Source of the DNA: Ligilactobacillus ruminis DSM 20403 = NBRC 102161
Lineage (GTDB): Bacteria > Bacillota > Bacilli > Lactobacillales > Lactobacillaceae
Assembly: GCF_900113455.1 (NCBI RefSeq)
Contig: NZ_FOPI01000008.1
Location: forward strand, 1-64,000
Length of the DNA: 64,000 nt
Direction: 5' to 3'
Shown here in pieces: positions 39,901 through 48,932 of this stretch. The first letter of the stretch is position 1. Each line of letters opens with the position of its first letter. Both the position numbers and the translations under genes were made by a program. The notes beneath the pieces were generated by a model. It ran no database searches. It saw only the letters and a list, made by a program, of their open reading frames with translations, and was not told the origin of the DNA.

Positions 39901-41700
39901 TTTGAAAGCACCGAACGTGAAAATTCATTTATGGATGAACTGCTTGGCGAGAACAATGAGCGCCTGAAGAAGCAGCAGGAGCAGCCGATTACGGCAATTG
40001 TTGGAAATCCTCCGTATTCAGCCAAGCAAGACAATGAAGACAAAAACTATACCAGAAACAATTATCCTAAGCTTGAACACGCGTTAAGGAAAATGTGGGT
40101 TGACACATCGAAGGCTGTTAATAGAAATGGATTGATGGATTCTTATATAAAGGCATTGAGATGGGCCGCAGACAGATTATCTGACAAGGGTGTTATTGGC
40201 TTTATTACAAATAGTTCCTATATTGACGGTGTGGCAATGGATGGAATGAGAAAGAGCTTGATGGAAGAATTTGCAGATATCTATATAGTTAATTTAAAAG
40301 GGCAAATCAGGCGCCGTTCTAAAGAACAAATTGCCAGAGAAGGGGAAAATATATTTGATATAATGACCGGTGTGGCAATAATATTGTTGGTCAAGGATGA
40401 TTCAAGGAACGGAAAGGGAACTCTGCATTATTATGACATAGGTGATGGTCTGTCAAAGAAAGAGAAGCTTGAAAAGATAAGGAATTTTCAAAGTATCCAG
40501 AGTATTGAAGAAGAGAACTTATTTGAAAATATAATCCCAAATGAAAAGGGTGACTGGATAAACCAGAGAAATTCTAATTTTGACAGTCTGATTAAACTGG
40601 GGGATAAGAAAAGTAAGGAAGCTTTATTTGTAGACTATACAGGTGGAATTAAAACTGGTCGTGATGCTTGGTCGTGGGGATTTTCGAAGTCACGGGTTAG
40701 AGAAAAAATAGAGGGGACGATTGAGTATTACAATGATAATTTAGGGGATAAAACTGTTTATTCAGAAGACAGCAAGGAAATTTCATGGACGCGTTCATTG
40801 AAGAGGGAATTCGAAAAGGGGGAGAAACTTGATTTTAAGGATAATCGCATATATTTAGGAATGTATCGCCCGTTCACAAAAAAGTATGTTTATTATTCTA
40901 AAGAATTAGTAGACCAGCAATATCGTATGGCCAGCGTATTTCCAACAAAGGATGCAAGCAATCTTCTTATTGCGTTGTCAAATAAAACCGAGGGAAAGAG
41001 ATTTACCTTACTAACAACTGATGTTGTTACAGATGTCAATTTATTTGCTGGTGGTTCACAGAATTTACCGAAGTATCTGTACGATGATTTGGGAGAGTAT
41101 TCCTCAATAAGACTTGATGTACTTAGGAAGTTGGATGATTTGAATGATGATGATGTGCTTCCTTATGTTTATGGTGTGCTGAGTTCCAATGAATATGAAA
41201 GAATGTATGCCATGGATTTAGCCAAGGAATTTCCTAGGATTCCCAACGTGAAACACAAGGAGGATTTTGTAGATATTGGCAGAAAATTGATGGACTTGCA
41301 CATCAATTATGAAAATGTTCCTGTCTATGATGGTGTTGACATTGAGGAAAAGTCAGATCCAAGCTATGTTGTCAAGAAGATGAGATTTGCCAAGGTCAAA
41401 AGCCCTGAAACAGGAAAATTTGAAAAGGACAGGTCGACTATCATCTTCAATGATGACATAACCATCAGAAACATTCCTGAAAAAGCTTATGAATATGTTG
41501 TCAACGGTCGCTCGGCAATTGAATGGATTATGGACCAGTACCAGATTAAAACTGATAGGAAGTCAGGGATTACAGACGATCCCAACGACTTCAGCGATGA
41601 TCCGAAGTACATTTACAATCTTCTTTTGCGCATCATTAACGTATCCATTCAGACGGTCGACCTTATCAACAGTCTGCCGGAACTTGAGATAAGCAAGTGA
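36973..41700 (+). CDS. Type ISP single-polypeptide restriction-modification enzyme (LlaGI-like)
   Basis: One chain of 1575 residues, close to LlaGI and LlaBIII. In order: Mrr-type nuclease (Asp66, then QAK at 81-83), SF2 helicase (Walker A APGTGKT 193-199, DEAH 328-331, QAVGRIMRR), coupler, gamma-class N6-adenine methyltransferase (DPFTGTG from 896, NPPY 1012-1015), and a C-terminal target recognition domain. Such enzymes translocate DNA and cut between converging complexes. ATG at 36973 has AAGGGAAAGG upstream and gives the family length; the frame from 36820 overlaps a terminator. Base composition shifts to A/T-rich from about 40.02 to 41.25 kb, the specificity region. Confidence 0.93.
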   Translation: MNAFNHLIEHINNDMTNQRDRGTAFEKLAVAYFKNEPAYRNKYSDVWMLSDLPEEYDIPHQDTGVDIVARDRNTGKLTAIQAKFYKNKVGKDTINSFVAEAAKDYYADGIIISTTDEWNRNAERALAGLSKPIARIGLTDLENADIDWGMFDFGSADAIDKKPAKKLRDYQKEAIEKSVEYFRDNERGKLIMAPGTGKTFTSLKIAEALYREKGGSNYNILYLVPSIQLLSQTLFNWNSDVSDDINMISFSVVSDRKATKKTGDDNLTAKDVGFPATTNVSELMENYETIDTSKGRDMTVIFSTYQSIDVIHQAQEAGYPEFDLIIADEAHRTTGSSKLGEDSMFTKVHGNDNVKGRLRLYQTATPKVYGPDAKKKAESNSVELASMDDESIYGREIFRLGFGEAVNRGYLTDYKVSVLAVNEKYVDRNMQNIMASEDNELNTSDIGKIIGIWNAMTKRNGMNGAISGAPMKRAIAFTDTIEHSKQIADEFNDVVNDYLGEYAEGSFSVDVHHVDGGLNAMEKKTELDWLASDMPENTARVLSNVRFLTEGIDVPNLDAIIFMSPRKSQVDIVQAVGRIMRRYEGKEYGYIILPVVIDADADPETVLDNNQKYQEIWQVLNALRSIDERFESEINKLELNRKKSRKINLIGVSTKPGSEVTEEGGKAGEGEKGENGPNYVQTELDLGMDMGAIEQAFYGKIVQKVGDRRYLEDWSKDVADIAKRHINKINTLIDEKKGARMAFDQFMKSLHYNINDSIDRNQAVEMLAQHLITQPVFSALFDEYSFVNDNPVSHAMNDVISAFSVFGFDKEQKELEPFYESVRLRASGIDNAEAKQKVIVTLYDKFFRTGFKSTTEQLGIVFTPVEIVDFIIRSVDYALNRYFGKRISSENVHVLDPFTGTGTFITRTLQYLKEQMDAGEITYDDILRKYMHELHANEIVLLSYYIAAINIESVFDEINGPGRGYQPFEGIVLTDTFESTERENSFMDELLGENNERLKKQQEQPITAIVGNPPYSAKQDNEDKNYTRNNYPKLEHALRKMWVDTSKAVNRNGLMDSYIKALRWAADRLSDKGVIGFITNSSYIDGVAMDGMRKSLMEEFADIYIVNLKGQIRRRSKEQIAREGENIFDIMTGVAIILLVKDDSRNGKGTLHYYDIGDGLSKKEKLEKIRNFQSIQSIEEENLFENIIPNEKGDWINQRNSNFDSLIKLGDKKSKEALFVDYTGGIKTGRDAWSWGFSKSRVREKIEGTIEYYNDNLGDKTVYSEDSKEISWTRSLKREFEKGEKLDFKDNRIYLGMYRPFTKKYVYYSKELVDQQYRMASVFPTKDASNLLIALSNKTEGKRFTLLTTDVVTDVNLFAGGSQNLPKYLYDDLGEYSSIRLDVLRKLDDLNDDDVLPYVYGVLSSNEYERMYAMDLAKEFPRIPNVKHKEDFVDIGRKLMDLHINYENVPVYDGVDIEEKSDPSYVVKKMRFAKVKSPETGKFEKDRSTIIFNDDITIRNIPEKAYEYVVNGRSAIEWIMDQYQIKTDRKSGITDDPNDFSDDPKYIYNLLLRIINVSIQTVDLINSLPELEISK

Positions 41701-41805
41701 TGCGCATTCAGATGAAACGGATGATCTGCGTCTTCGTACAGTCCGGGAATTATGATTGGGTCCCCGTTTCTTGAGTTTCTTTCGGTTACGGCTCTGCATT
41801 TCACG

Positions 41806-41814
41806 TGATATAAT
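41806..41814 (+). promoter_or_regulatory. extended -10 promoter of folC
   Basis: TGATATAAT with TATAAT at 41809-41814. Transcription would start at about 41821, so the ATG there cannot be the translation start. Confidence 0.55.
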
Positions 41815-41844
41815 GGAGCCATGACACAGATACGGAGGCGGAAC

Positions 41845-43158
41845 ATGGCACAGATGAGTTATGACGAGGCGGTCTCGTTTATTCACGGCAGAAGAAAATT
41901 TACGAAGGATCCTTCACTGGTCAAAATGAGAAGGATGGCTGAACTGATGGGAAATCCTCAAAAAAAACTGAAATTGATTCACGTTACGGGAACGAACGGG
42001 AAAGGGTCAGTGACCGCATATCTGCGAGAGTTGCTGATGTCTCACGGATATCGCGTCGGGACGTTTACGTCTCCTTTTATCGTCAGGTTCAACGAGCGAG
42101 TCGCAATTAACGGTGAGATGATTCCTGATAATGAGTTGGTTGAAGAGGTCGAACGCATCAAGCCTGTCATCGAAAGGATTGATGACGAGTTTGACAATGA
42201 CGGTCCAAAAGAATTTGAAGTTTTAACGGCAATAATGCTTGATTATTTTGTAAAAATGGAAGTTGATTATGCAATCATTGAGGTCGGAATCGGCGGAACG
42301 TATGATTCGACCAACATTATCGATCCGATCGTTTCAGTCATTACGACGGTTGCGATGGATCATGCAAATATTTTGGGAGACACGATCGCAAAGGTGGCGG
42401 AAAACAAGGCCGGAATCATTAAGAAAAAGCGCCCGGTCATCATCGGAAAACTTCCAAAAGAAGCGCTTGAAGTCATCTTAAGCAAAGCAAAAGAACAAGA
42501 CAGTCGCATTTATCAGCCTGAAGTTGACTATCGGGCCAGGCTTGAAGAAGGCTGCGATCATTTTTGGGGAGAAAGCTTCGCATATGAATTTGAAGAGGAA
42601 AAATGGCCGCTTCAAAGGACGGGCTTGTTCGGTAATTTTCAAGTTGACAATGCTGCCTGCGCATTAACGGCATTCAAGGTTTTGTCAGAAATCGAAGGAA
42701 TCAAAATCGATCGGAGAAAGGCTGGTGAAGCCTTGGAAAATACCAGGTGGCCGGGTCGATTTGAAAAAATTCAGGAAGATCCGCTGATTGTTTTGGACGG
42801 CGCGCATAATCCTTCCGCTATGGAAGAAGTTGAAAAAACGCTTGAAACAAATTTCAAAGGCAAGAAAATTACAGTTATTTTGGGTATTTTAGCTGACAAA
42901 AATTCAGGTGAGATGATTGATGTATTGCTTAAAAATCCAAAAGCAAGTATAATTTTGACTGGATTTGACGGTCCAAGACAAGTGGCCAGTCCGAAAAAAA
43001 TGCATGAAAATCATCCACGGACGATTGAAATCGATGATTGGAAAGAAGCGCTTGAAGCAGCGCTTATGCAAAAAAGCGATCTGATTTTGGCGTCCGGATC
43101 GCTGTATTTCATATCGGACGTGAGAAAGCACATACTAGAACGAGGTGGACTCAGATGA
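41845..43158 (+). CDS. folC: folylpolyglutamate synthase / dihydrofolate synthase
   Basis: Mur-ligase-type enzyme of 437 residues that adds glutamate to folates. HVTGTNGKGSVTAYL is the ATP loop, TFTSPFIVRFNERV the omega-loop region, EVGIGGTYDSTNII the metal-binding part and LDGAHNPSAM the C-terminal domain marker. ATG at 41845 has GGAGG six bases upstream. The stop overlaps the start of the HAD gene by four bases. Its codon use is host-like, in contrast to both neighbours. Confidence 0.96.
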   Translation: MAQMSYDEAVSFIHGRRKFTKDPSLVKMRRMAELMGNPQKKLKLIHVTGTNGKGSVTAYLRELLMSHGYRVGTFTSPFIVRFNERVAINGEMIPDNELVEEVERIKPVIERIDDEFDNDGPKEFEVLTAIMLDYFVKMEVDYAIIEVGIGGTYDSTNIIDPIVSVITTVAMDHANILGDTIAKVAENKAGIIKKKRPVIIGKLPKEALEVILSKAKEQDSRIYQPEVDYRARLEEGCDHFWGESFAYEFEEEKWPLQRTGLFGNFQVDNAACALTAFKVLSEIEGIKIDRRKAGEALENTRWPGRFEKIQEDPLIVLDGAHNPSAMEEVEKTLETNFKGKKITVILGILADKNSGEMIDVLLKNPKASIILTGFDGPRQVASPKKMHENHPRTIEIDDWKEALEAALMQKSDLILASGSLYFISDVRKHILERGGLR

Positions 43159-43820
43159 GTGTAAAATTGGTGATTTTTGACATGGACGGAGTTGTGATTG
43201 ATTCCGAGAAGGTTTACTTCAGGTCGAATCAGCTTGCGGCTGAGGAACTTGGAATCAAGGGCTTCACGATGGAATATTACCGTCAGTTCGTCGGTGCCGG
43301 AACGGAGCACATGATTGAGAAGATGACGGAGGACTACGGTGACAGGAACCTGGTGGAAAGGTTCGTCAGGCTCAGCATGGACAAGATCTATCCGGTCGTT
43401 GAGGCGGGCGAGCTTGAGCTTCGTCCGGGCTTCACGGAGCTTTCGGCCTATCTTAGGGAAAGCGGCATTCCGTTCACGCTGGCTTCAAGCAACTACAGGA
43501 AGGACATTCTGTACTATCTTGACAAGGTCGGCGTGAGAGACGACTTCAAGCGCATCGTTTCCGCCGATGACGTCGTGGAGGCCAAGCCGGCTCCGGACAT
43601 CTTCAACACGGCCTGGGAGATTTCCGGCAGCCCGGCCAAGGACGAGGCATTGATCATCGAGGATTCCCATAACGGCATTCTGGCCGCCAACAATGCCGGC
43701 ATTCCCGTCATCATGGTTCCGGACGTCATCCCCGCCGGCGAGTTCGAGCGCGAGCACACCGTTGCGGTGCTTGATGACCTCGTCTGCGTGAAAAATTATA
43801 TCGAAAAAGAAAATAAATAA
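43155..43820 (+). CDS. HAD-superfamily phosphatase/phosphomutase, GC-rich
   Basis: A 221-residue haloacid-dehalogenase protein of the beta-phosphoglucomutase-like group: FDMDGVVIDSE (nucleophile Asp and acid Asp), TLASSN (motif II), EAKPAPD (Lys, motif III) and IIEDSHNGILAA (motif IV), with a helical cap between motifs I and II. Substrate unknown; sugar phosphates are likely. From about 43220 to 43790 the codons are strongly C/G-ending (GAG, AAG, GCC, CTC), unlike folC and radC, which suggests import by recombination, although the ATGA overlap with folC is kept. Confidence 0.9.
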   Translation: MSVKLVIFDMDGVVIDSEKVYFRSNQLAAEELGIKGFTMEYYRQFVGAGTEHMIEKMTEDYGDRNLVERFVRLSMDKIYPVVEAGELELRPGFTELSAYLRESGIPFTLASSNYRKDILYYLDKVGVRDDFKRIVSADDVVEAKPAPDIFNTAWEISGSPAKDEALIIEDSHNGILAANNAGIPVIMVPDVIPAGEFEREHTVAVLDDLVCVKNYIEKENK

Positions 43821-43871
43821 AATATTTCCCTTTCGATTTACGAATTTATGTATTGAGAGGGGGAAATAATC

Positions 43872-44546
43872 ATGAGTTTGGTCAATGAGGTTTCAAGCAA
43901 GTATTTAACGGGACGAATAAAGCGTTTTGGCGTGCAGTCTTTGTCAGACAAGGAGTTGTTATATTATTTGCTCAACGTAAAAATGCAGGGCAAAAGGGCT
44001 TCAGAAGCATGCAATGCATTTTTCAAGGACTTTTCAGGCTTATTTCAGATTAAAGATTTTGTTCCTGAAAATTGGGAGCTTTTGCTTGGAAATGACGAGC
44101 AATCGCTTTTGATGGAGGCTATCTGCGAATTTTCCAAAAGAATGAAATGTCAGTTTAATCTGCCTTTGGGACAGTTTTGTTCAAGTTCAGTGGTCGGAAA
44201 ATACATGATTGATGTTTTGGGTGATGAAAAGCAAGAAGCACTGGTCTGTTTTTTTCTTGATACCAAAAATCAGGTTTTGGAGCAAAAGAAAATCTTCAAG
44301 GGGACTCTGAATTCGGCAACTGTTCATCCAAGAGAAATTTTCAAAGAAGCTTTGAGACTTAGTACTGCCCGCATAATCGTCGTGCACAATCATCCGAGCG
44401 GGGATACGACGCCTTCTGAAAATGATCTCAGTTTGACAAAGAGACTGGAAGAATGCGGACATCTTTTGGGAATTGAACTATTGGATCATATCATTGTCGG
44501 AAACAGCTCATATCTCAGCATGCGTGAAGAAAATATTATCGGATAA
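43872..44546 (+). CDS. radC: RadC family JAB-domain protein
   Basis: A 224-residue protein with an N-terminal helical part (LSDKELLYYLLNVKMQGKRA) and a C-terminal JAMM/JAB metalloprotease-like domain: VVHNHPSGDTTPSENDLSLT holds the His-x-His and Asp ligands, followed by LLDHIIVG. RadC is conserved in bacteria but its DNA-repair role is disputed. GAGAGGGGGAA precedes ATG. In rod-shaped Firmicutes radC is commonly next to mreB, as here with only csp between. Confidence 0.92.
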   Translation: MSLVNEVSSKYLTGRIKRFGVQSLSDKELLYYLLNVKMQGKRASEACNAFFKDFSGLFQIKDFVPENWELLLGNDEQSLLMEAICEFSKRMKCQFNLPLGQFCSSSVVGKYMIDVLGDEKQEALVCFFLDTKNQVLEQKKIFKGTLNSATVHPREIFKEALRLSTARIIVVHNHPSGDTTPSENDLSLTKRLEECGHLLGIELLDHIIVGNSSYLSMREENIIG

Positions 44547-44564
44547 GCGAAAGAGAGGATTTTA

Positions 44565-44774
44565 ATGCTTAAAGGAACGGTTCATTTTTTTGATAAGAAG
44601 AAAGGGTACGGATTCATTACGCCGGACGAAGGAAACGAAGATGTTTTCGTACATTTTTCAGCGTTGGTTGGTTCAGGTTTCAAAACTTTGGAAGAAGGAC
44701 AGCGCGTTGAATTTTGCGAAGTTGAAGGCAAAAAAAGTTTTCAGGCAGCAATGGTGACGGTCATTAATGATTAA
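44565..44774 (+). CDS. cold shock protein, CspA family
   Basis: A 69-residue OB-fold nucleic-acid-binding protein. RNP1 KKGYGFI and RNP2 DVFVHFSAL are intact. The usual aromatic WF of the N-terminal strand (GTVKWF) is HFF here, a mild variation. It acts as an RNA chaperone. It lies 18 bases after radC with AAGAGAGGA before ATG and has no cold-shock-type long leader, so it is probably co-transcribed with radC. Confidence 0.92.
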   Translation: MLKGTVHFFDKKKGYGFITPDEGNEDVFVHFSALVGSGFKTLEEGQRVEFCEVEGKKSFQAAMVTVIND

Positions 44775-44831
44775 GTTTTCTTAAAATATTTTAAAGATAG
44801 GCCTTTCAGAACGATTTTCAAGTTTCAGCAA

Positions 44832-44860
44832 TTCAATTAGAGCCGGATCTATGCTATAAT
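44832..44860 (+). promoter_or_regulatory. mreB operon promoter
   Basis: TTCAAT (44832-44837), 17 bases, TATAAT (44855-44860), with an extended TGC just before the -10. Confidence 0.65.
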
Positions 44861-44973
44861 AAACCGCGTGAATTATTTTGAAAACGTATTGGAAACAATA
44901 GGTTTCAATGATACAATTGAAATAGACTGAAATTATTGCTCAGATAATGAGAAACATGAAGGGATGGAACATC

Positions 44974-45978
44974 GTGTTCGGAATCGGAACAAAAAATATT
45001 GGTATCGATTTAGGTACAGCAAATACAATCGTTTATGCTGAAGGAAAGGGAATCGTTTTGCGCGAACCTTCAGTCGTAGCTAAGAATACAAAGACAGGCG
45101 AAATCGTTTCCGTCGGTTCAGAAGCCCGTGCCATGATTGGTCGCACGCCCGCAAGCATTGTGGCTATTCGCCCAATGAAAGACGGCGTTATTGCTGATTA
45201 TGATACAACTGTTGCCATGATGAAGTATTATATCGAAAAAGCACTTGGTCACAAGGGTTCAAAGCCATATGTGATGGTATGCGTTCCTAGCGGGGTTACG
45301 GAAGTTGAAAAGCGCGCCGTTATCGATGCAACAAGAATTGCCGGTGCTCGTGATGCTTACGTTATTGAAGAGCCTTTTGCAGCAGCTATCGGGGCAGGCC
45401 TTCCTGTGATGGATCCTACGGGCAGCATGGTTGTTGATATCGGTGGCGGTACGACTGACGTAGCAACGATTTCGCTTGGAGGAATCGTTTCAAGCCGTTC
45501 GATTCGCATGGCTGGTGATAAAATTGATGATTCGATCATCTACTACGTGCGCAAGAATTACAATTTGCTGATTGGCGAAAGAACGGCCGAACAGCTTAAG
45601 ATTGACGTTGCTTCTGCTTCGGTCGAGTCTGCAAAACAGCTTGATTCGCAATCGATTCGCGGTCGCGATCTTGTTACGGGACTTCCCAAGACGATTGAAA
45701 TCAAGGCTGAAGACGTTGCTGAAGCCATTCAAGAAGTCGTTGAAGAAATCATTACGGCAATTAAAGAAACGCTTGAAGAAACGTCTCCTGAAATTGCAGC
45801 TGACGTTATCGATCACGGGATCGTCCTGACGGGTGGCGGCGCATTGCTTCGTCATTTACCTGATGTTATTTCTGAAGCAACAAAGGTTCCGGTATTCGTT
45901 GCACAAGATCCGCTTGACTGTGTTGCGGTTGGCACCGGTGAATCATTGAAAAATATCGATGTAATGAAGAAAAACTAG
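44974..45978 (+). CDS. mreB: rod shape-determining protein MreB
   Basis: Bacterial actin, 334 residues, that organises elongation with MreC and Mre[19 protein letters not shown] is phosphate-1, [16 protein letters not shown] phosphate-2 and [16 protein letters not shown] the adenosine motif. The start is GTG at 44974 (giving the family N-terminus [11 protein letters not shown]), with AAGGGATGG before it; the ATG at 44947 is 27 bases upstream and lacks a site. It is a paralogue of the 2.04-kb protein. A hairpin follows before mreC. Confidence 0.96.
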   Translation: MFGIGTKNIGIDLGTANTIVYAEGKGIVLREPSVVAKNTKTGEIVSVGSEARAMIGRTPASIVAIRPMKDGVIADYDTTVAMMKYYIEKALGHKGSKPYVMVCVPSGVTEVEKRAVIDATRIAGARDAYVIEEPFAAAIGAGLPVMDPTGSMVVDIGGGTTDVATISLGGIVSSRSIRMAGDKIDDSIIYYVRKNYNLLIGERTAEQLKIDVASASVESAKQLDSQSIRGRDLVTGLPKTIEIKAEDVAEAIQEVVEEIITAIKETLEETSPEIAADVIDHGIVLTGGGALLRHLPDVISEATKVPVFVAQDPLDCVAVGTGESLKNIDVMKKN

Positions 45979-46002
45979 GATTGACGATTAAGTCGTTTCA
46001 TT

Positions 46003-46037
46003 AGGAGGTTGGGTTTGATCGTCCAACCTCTTAATTT
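46003..46037 (+). terminator. hairpin between mreB and mreC
   Basis: AGGAGGTTGG pairs with CCAACCTCTT around a ten-base loop and is followed by AATTTTTA. It may lower readthrough so that MreB is made in excess of MreC and MreD. Confidence 0.6.
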
Positions 46038-46052
46038 TTATGAGGTGAAATT

Positions 46053-46904
46053 ATGCAGAAGTTCTTTTTCAATAAAAAACTTGTTGTGACACTGCTTGGC
46101 TTGATTGTCAGCTTTTTGCTGATTGCATTTTCAATCAGTGTGCGCAATAATCGTTCAATGCCGCCGTTTATCGTTCAGTTCGGAAACGAAGCCGCCGGAG
46201 TTGTCAACACGGTAGTCAGCTATCCGGTTAATGGTGTTGCCAAAGTAGGCAGTAACGTATCTGACTTGTTAAATACGTACGAAGAAAATCAGAAACTGAA
46301 AAAAGAAGTCGACAGTTTGGCCTCACAACGCGTTGAAAATCAAACATTGGCAAAAGAAAACAAACAGCTCAAGCGTCAGCTGAAACTTAACAAGAGTTTG
46401 ACTGATTATGATAAAATCAGCGCTTACGTTCTTTCAAGAACGCCTTCAGCATGGCAAAATCAAGTCATTATTTCGAAAGGCAAAACGGCGGGCGTCGTCA
46501 AGAATGCGGCCGTTATGTCAAAGGAAGGTCTTGTTGGCCGCGTCGTTGAAGTCAATCAGACAAACAGCAAAGTTGAACTTTTATCGACCGAAAATGATGA
46601 TGCAAATCGTTTTGCCGTCCAATTGATCAATTCCAAAGACGAGACGGTAAACGGCTTGATCACGGGCTACAATTCTGAAAAAAATGAGCTGATCATGGGA
46701 CAGGTCACGTCAAAGGTCAAAATCAAAAAAGGCACGAGCGTCATTACGTCAGGAATGGGCGGAAATACGCCTAAGGGCCTTTTGGTCGGGAAAGTTGTCC
46801 GAGTAGCCGATGATGATTACGGCCTGCCTTCAAAAATTTACATCAAACCCGCAGCTGATATGGCTGATCTTAGTGTCGTTACGGTTGCGAAAAGGATAGA
46901 TTAG
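46053..46904 (+). CDS. mreC: rod shape-determining protein MreC
   Basis: A 283-residue bitopic protein: cytoplasmic tail, one membrane helix (about 9-28), a coiled coil (LLNTYEENQKLKKEVDSL to residue 115) and the extracytoplasmic beta-barrel domain with the GLVGRV and NTPKGLLVGKV segments. It bridges MreB and the penicillin-binding proteins. ATG at 46053 has GAGGTGAA upstream; ten bases separate its stop from mreD. Confidence 0.95.
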   Translation: MQKFFFNKKLVVTLLGLIVSFLLIAFSISVRNNRSMPPFIVQFGNEAAGVVNTVVSYPVNGVAKVGSNVSDLLNTYEENQKLKKEVDSLASQRVENQTLAKENKQLKRQLKLNKSLTDYDKISAYVLSRTPSAWQNQVIISKGKTAGVVKNAAVMSKEGLVGRVVEVNQTNSKVELLSTENDDANRFAVQLINSKDETVNGLITGYNSEKNELIMGQVTSKVKIKKGTSVITSGMGGNTPKGLLVGKVVRVADDDYGLPSKIYIKPAADMADLSVVTVAKRID

Positions 46905-46914
46905 GGGTGAGCAG

Positions 46915-47436
46915 ATGGAAACGTCAAAAATGAAGTACGTCTTTCCTGTTGGCTTGTTTCTGGCATTTTTGCTTGACGGAACGCTTTCGAGCATTCTTGC
47001 GAGTCAAATGTTTACCTCCAATGTCGCAATTGAAAGTCGATTAATTTTACTTTGGTTCGTGATGGCAATTTTTTATGGCGATGAAAAAGTCGAGCATATT
47101 TACGTTTGGGCTTTTCTTTCAGGATTGCTTTTTGATGTGTACTATACTGGCTTTTTGGGGATAATGACCATCATTGTTCCTTTCATCGTTTATTTGAATC
47201 GCGAAGCGACGCAATTTTTCGGAAAAGCCCCATTTATTATGGTACTATTGATATATCTGATAGATATTACGATTTTGACTGCGATGAATTATTTTGCATT
47301 TTCGTTGATCGGACAAGCTTCGACGCAATTTGACGAATTTGTTATGCGTGTTCTTTGGCCGACTCTGGTCTATAATATCGCACTATTTGTAATTTTGTTC
47401 GTTCCTGTCAAAAGGGTTTTTACGGACATATCGTAA
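46915..47436 (+). CDS. mreD: rod shape-determining protein MreD
   Basis: A 173-residue membrane protein with about five helices and very short loops, the normal MreD form. The charged loop YGDEKVEHIYVWAFLSGLLFDVYYTG is typical (quoted in part). It completes the MreBCD set that positions RodA and its PBP. GGGGTGAGCAG precedes ATG. minC follows after 20 bases. Confidence 0.92.
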   Translation: METSKMKYVFPVGLFLAFLLDGTLSSILASQMFTSNVAIESRLILLWFVMAIFYGDEKVEHIYVWAFLSGLLFDVYYTGFLGIMTIIVPFIVYLNREATQFFGKAPFIMVLLIYLIDITILTAMNYFAFSLIGQASTQFDEFVMRVLWPTLVYNIALFVILFVPVKRVFTDIS

Positions 47437-47456
47437 TTGATGAGGGGGAATTTTGA

Positions 47457-48125
47457 ATGCCGTCAGTTATTTTAAAAGGTCACAAAGAAGGGTATGAGTT
47501 TATTCTTAAAGATGTGAGCTCATTTAACGAAATAAAAAATGAAATTGATGAAATTTTAAAAAAGGTTCAAAATGAGAAAACTTCAAAGGGTGACAAGCTG
47601 ACTTTTGCATTAAACACGGGCAACAGGTTGCTCAATCAGGAGCAACAAACAGAGATTGAGGAAATATTCGAAAATTATCCGCGGTTTTCAATTCGCAAAC
47701 TAAATGCTGACGTTCTTTCCAAAAGAAGCTTTCTTGAATTTTTGGATAACAGAACGATTCATCTTTGTTGCGAGATCATCAGAAACGGCCAGATTAAGGA
47801 AATGAACGGTGACGTTTTGTTTTGCGGATCAGTTCACAAGGGCGGCATTTTAAAAGCGACCGGCAGCATTTTTGTTTTGGGAAGAGTTGAAGGAGTTATT
47901 CATGCAGGGGCAAAAAATGATGCTCTTGCTGTCGTGTGCGGCAATATGGCCCATGCGCAACAAGTAAGAATTGCCGACTTGGTTGAGATCGTTTCTGAAA
48001 CCGATTATGAGGACATGCAAAAATTGATTTACGTAAATGATTTGCACGCGCTTGATACGGCTGATGTTACCGAACTTAAGACGATTCGGCCAAAAGTATT
48101 TACACAAAATGGAGGCTTGATTTGA
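47457..48125 (+). CDS. minC: septum site-determining protein MinC
   Basis: FtsZ polymerisation inhibitor, 222 residues. An N-terminal domain (to about residue 100) is followed by the C-terminal beta-helix domain: NGDVLFCGSVHKGGILKATGSIFVLGRVEGVIHAG (quoted in part), with regular glycines, that binds MinD. Together with MinD it keeps division away from the poles. GAGGGGG precedes ATG at 47457, and the stop overlaps the minD start. Confidence 0.93.
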   Translation: MPSVILKGHKEGYEFILKDVSSFNEIKNEIDEILKKVQNEKTSKGDKLTFALNTGNRLLNQEQQTEIEEIFENYPRFSIRKLNADVLSKRSFLEFLDNRTIHLCCEIIRNGQIKEMNGDVLFCGSVHKGGILKATGSIFVLGRVEGVIHAGAKNDALAVVCGNMAHAQQVRIADLVEIVSETDYEDMQKLIYVNDLHALDTADVTELKTIRPKVFTQNGGLI

Positions 48126-48931
48126 TGGGAAGAGCAATTGTAATTACGTCCGGAAAGGGCGGCGTCGGTAAAACGACGACAACGGCCAATCTTGGTTCTG
48201 CTTTGGCTCTAATGGGCAAAAAAGTTATCATGCTTGATCTTGACATCGGTTTGCGCAATCTGGACGTTGTGTTGGGACTTGACAATCGCATTATTTATGA
48301 TATTGTTGACGTTGCCAAAGGAAGGTGCAAGCTTCATCAGGCCATTATCAAAGATAAACGCTTTGAAGACAAGCTTTTCTTGCTGCCGGCTGCACAAAAT
48401 ACCGATAAGTCTGCGATTGAGCCGGAGGAAGTCAAGGCAATCGTTGCTGATCTGAAGAGTGATTTTGACTATATTTTGCTTGATTGTCCGGCTGGGATTG
48501 AACAAGGTTTTGCCAATTCGGTTGCTGGCGCTGATGAAGCTATCGTTGTTTCGACACCCGAAATTTCAGCTGTCAGGGATGCTGATCGAGTAGTCGGTCT
48601 GCTGGAACAGGCTGATCTTGATGAACCGCCGATGCTTATTATTAATCGTATTAAAAAGCGAATGGTTAATGACGGAACGATGATGGATGTTGATGAGATT
48701 ACTCACCATTTGTCGATTAAATTGATTGGAATCGTCTTTGACGATGATGAGGTTATCGGAACTTCCAACAAGGGCGAACCAATCGTCTTGAATGAAAAGA
48801 GTCCGGCGTCAAAAGGGTATCGAAACATAGCCCGTCGGCTTGAGGGGCAGACGGTTCCTTTGATGACGCTGAAAGAAAGCGATGAAAGCGGATTTTTTGG
48901 CAAGATAGCGTCATGGTTTCAAAAAAAGTAA
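48125..48931 (+). CDS. minD: septum site-determining protein MinD
   Basis: ParA/MinD-type ATPase of 268 residues that recruits MinC to the membrane. The deviant Walker A motif is SGKGGVGKTTTTANLG (residues 9-24), with LDLDIGLRNLDVVLG switch I and DYILLDCPAGIEQGF. The C-terminus GFFGKIASWFQKK is a typical amphipathic membrane-targeting helix. ATG at 48125 overlaps the minC stop (TGATG) with GGAGG upstream. No MinE or DivIVA gene is in the window. Confidence 0.96.
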   Translation: MGRAIVITSGKGGVGKTTTTANLGSALALMGKKVIMLDLDIGLRNLDVVLGLDNRIIYDIVDVAKGRCKLHQAIIKDKRFEDKLFLLPAAQNTDKSAIEPEEVKAIVADLKSDFDYILLDCPAGIEQGFANSVAGADEAIVVSTPEISAVRDADRVVGLLEQADLDEPPMLIINRIKKRMVNDGTMMDVDEITHHLSIKLIGIVFDDDEVIGTSNKGEPIVLNEKSPASKGYRNIARRLEGQTVPLMTLKESDESGFFGKIASWFQKK

Positions 48932-48932
48932 T

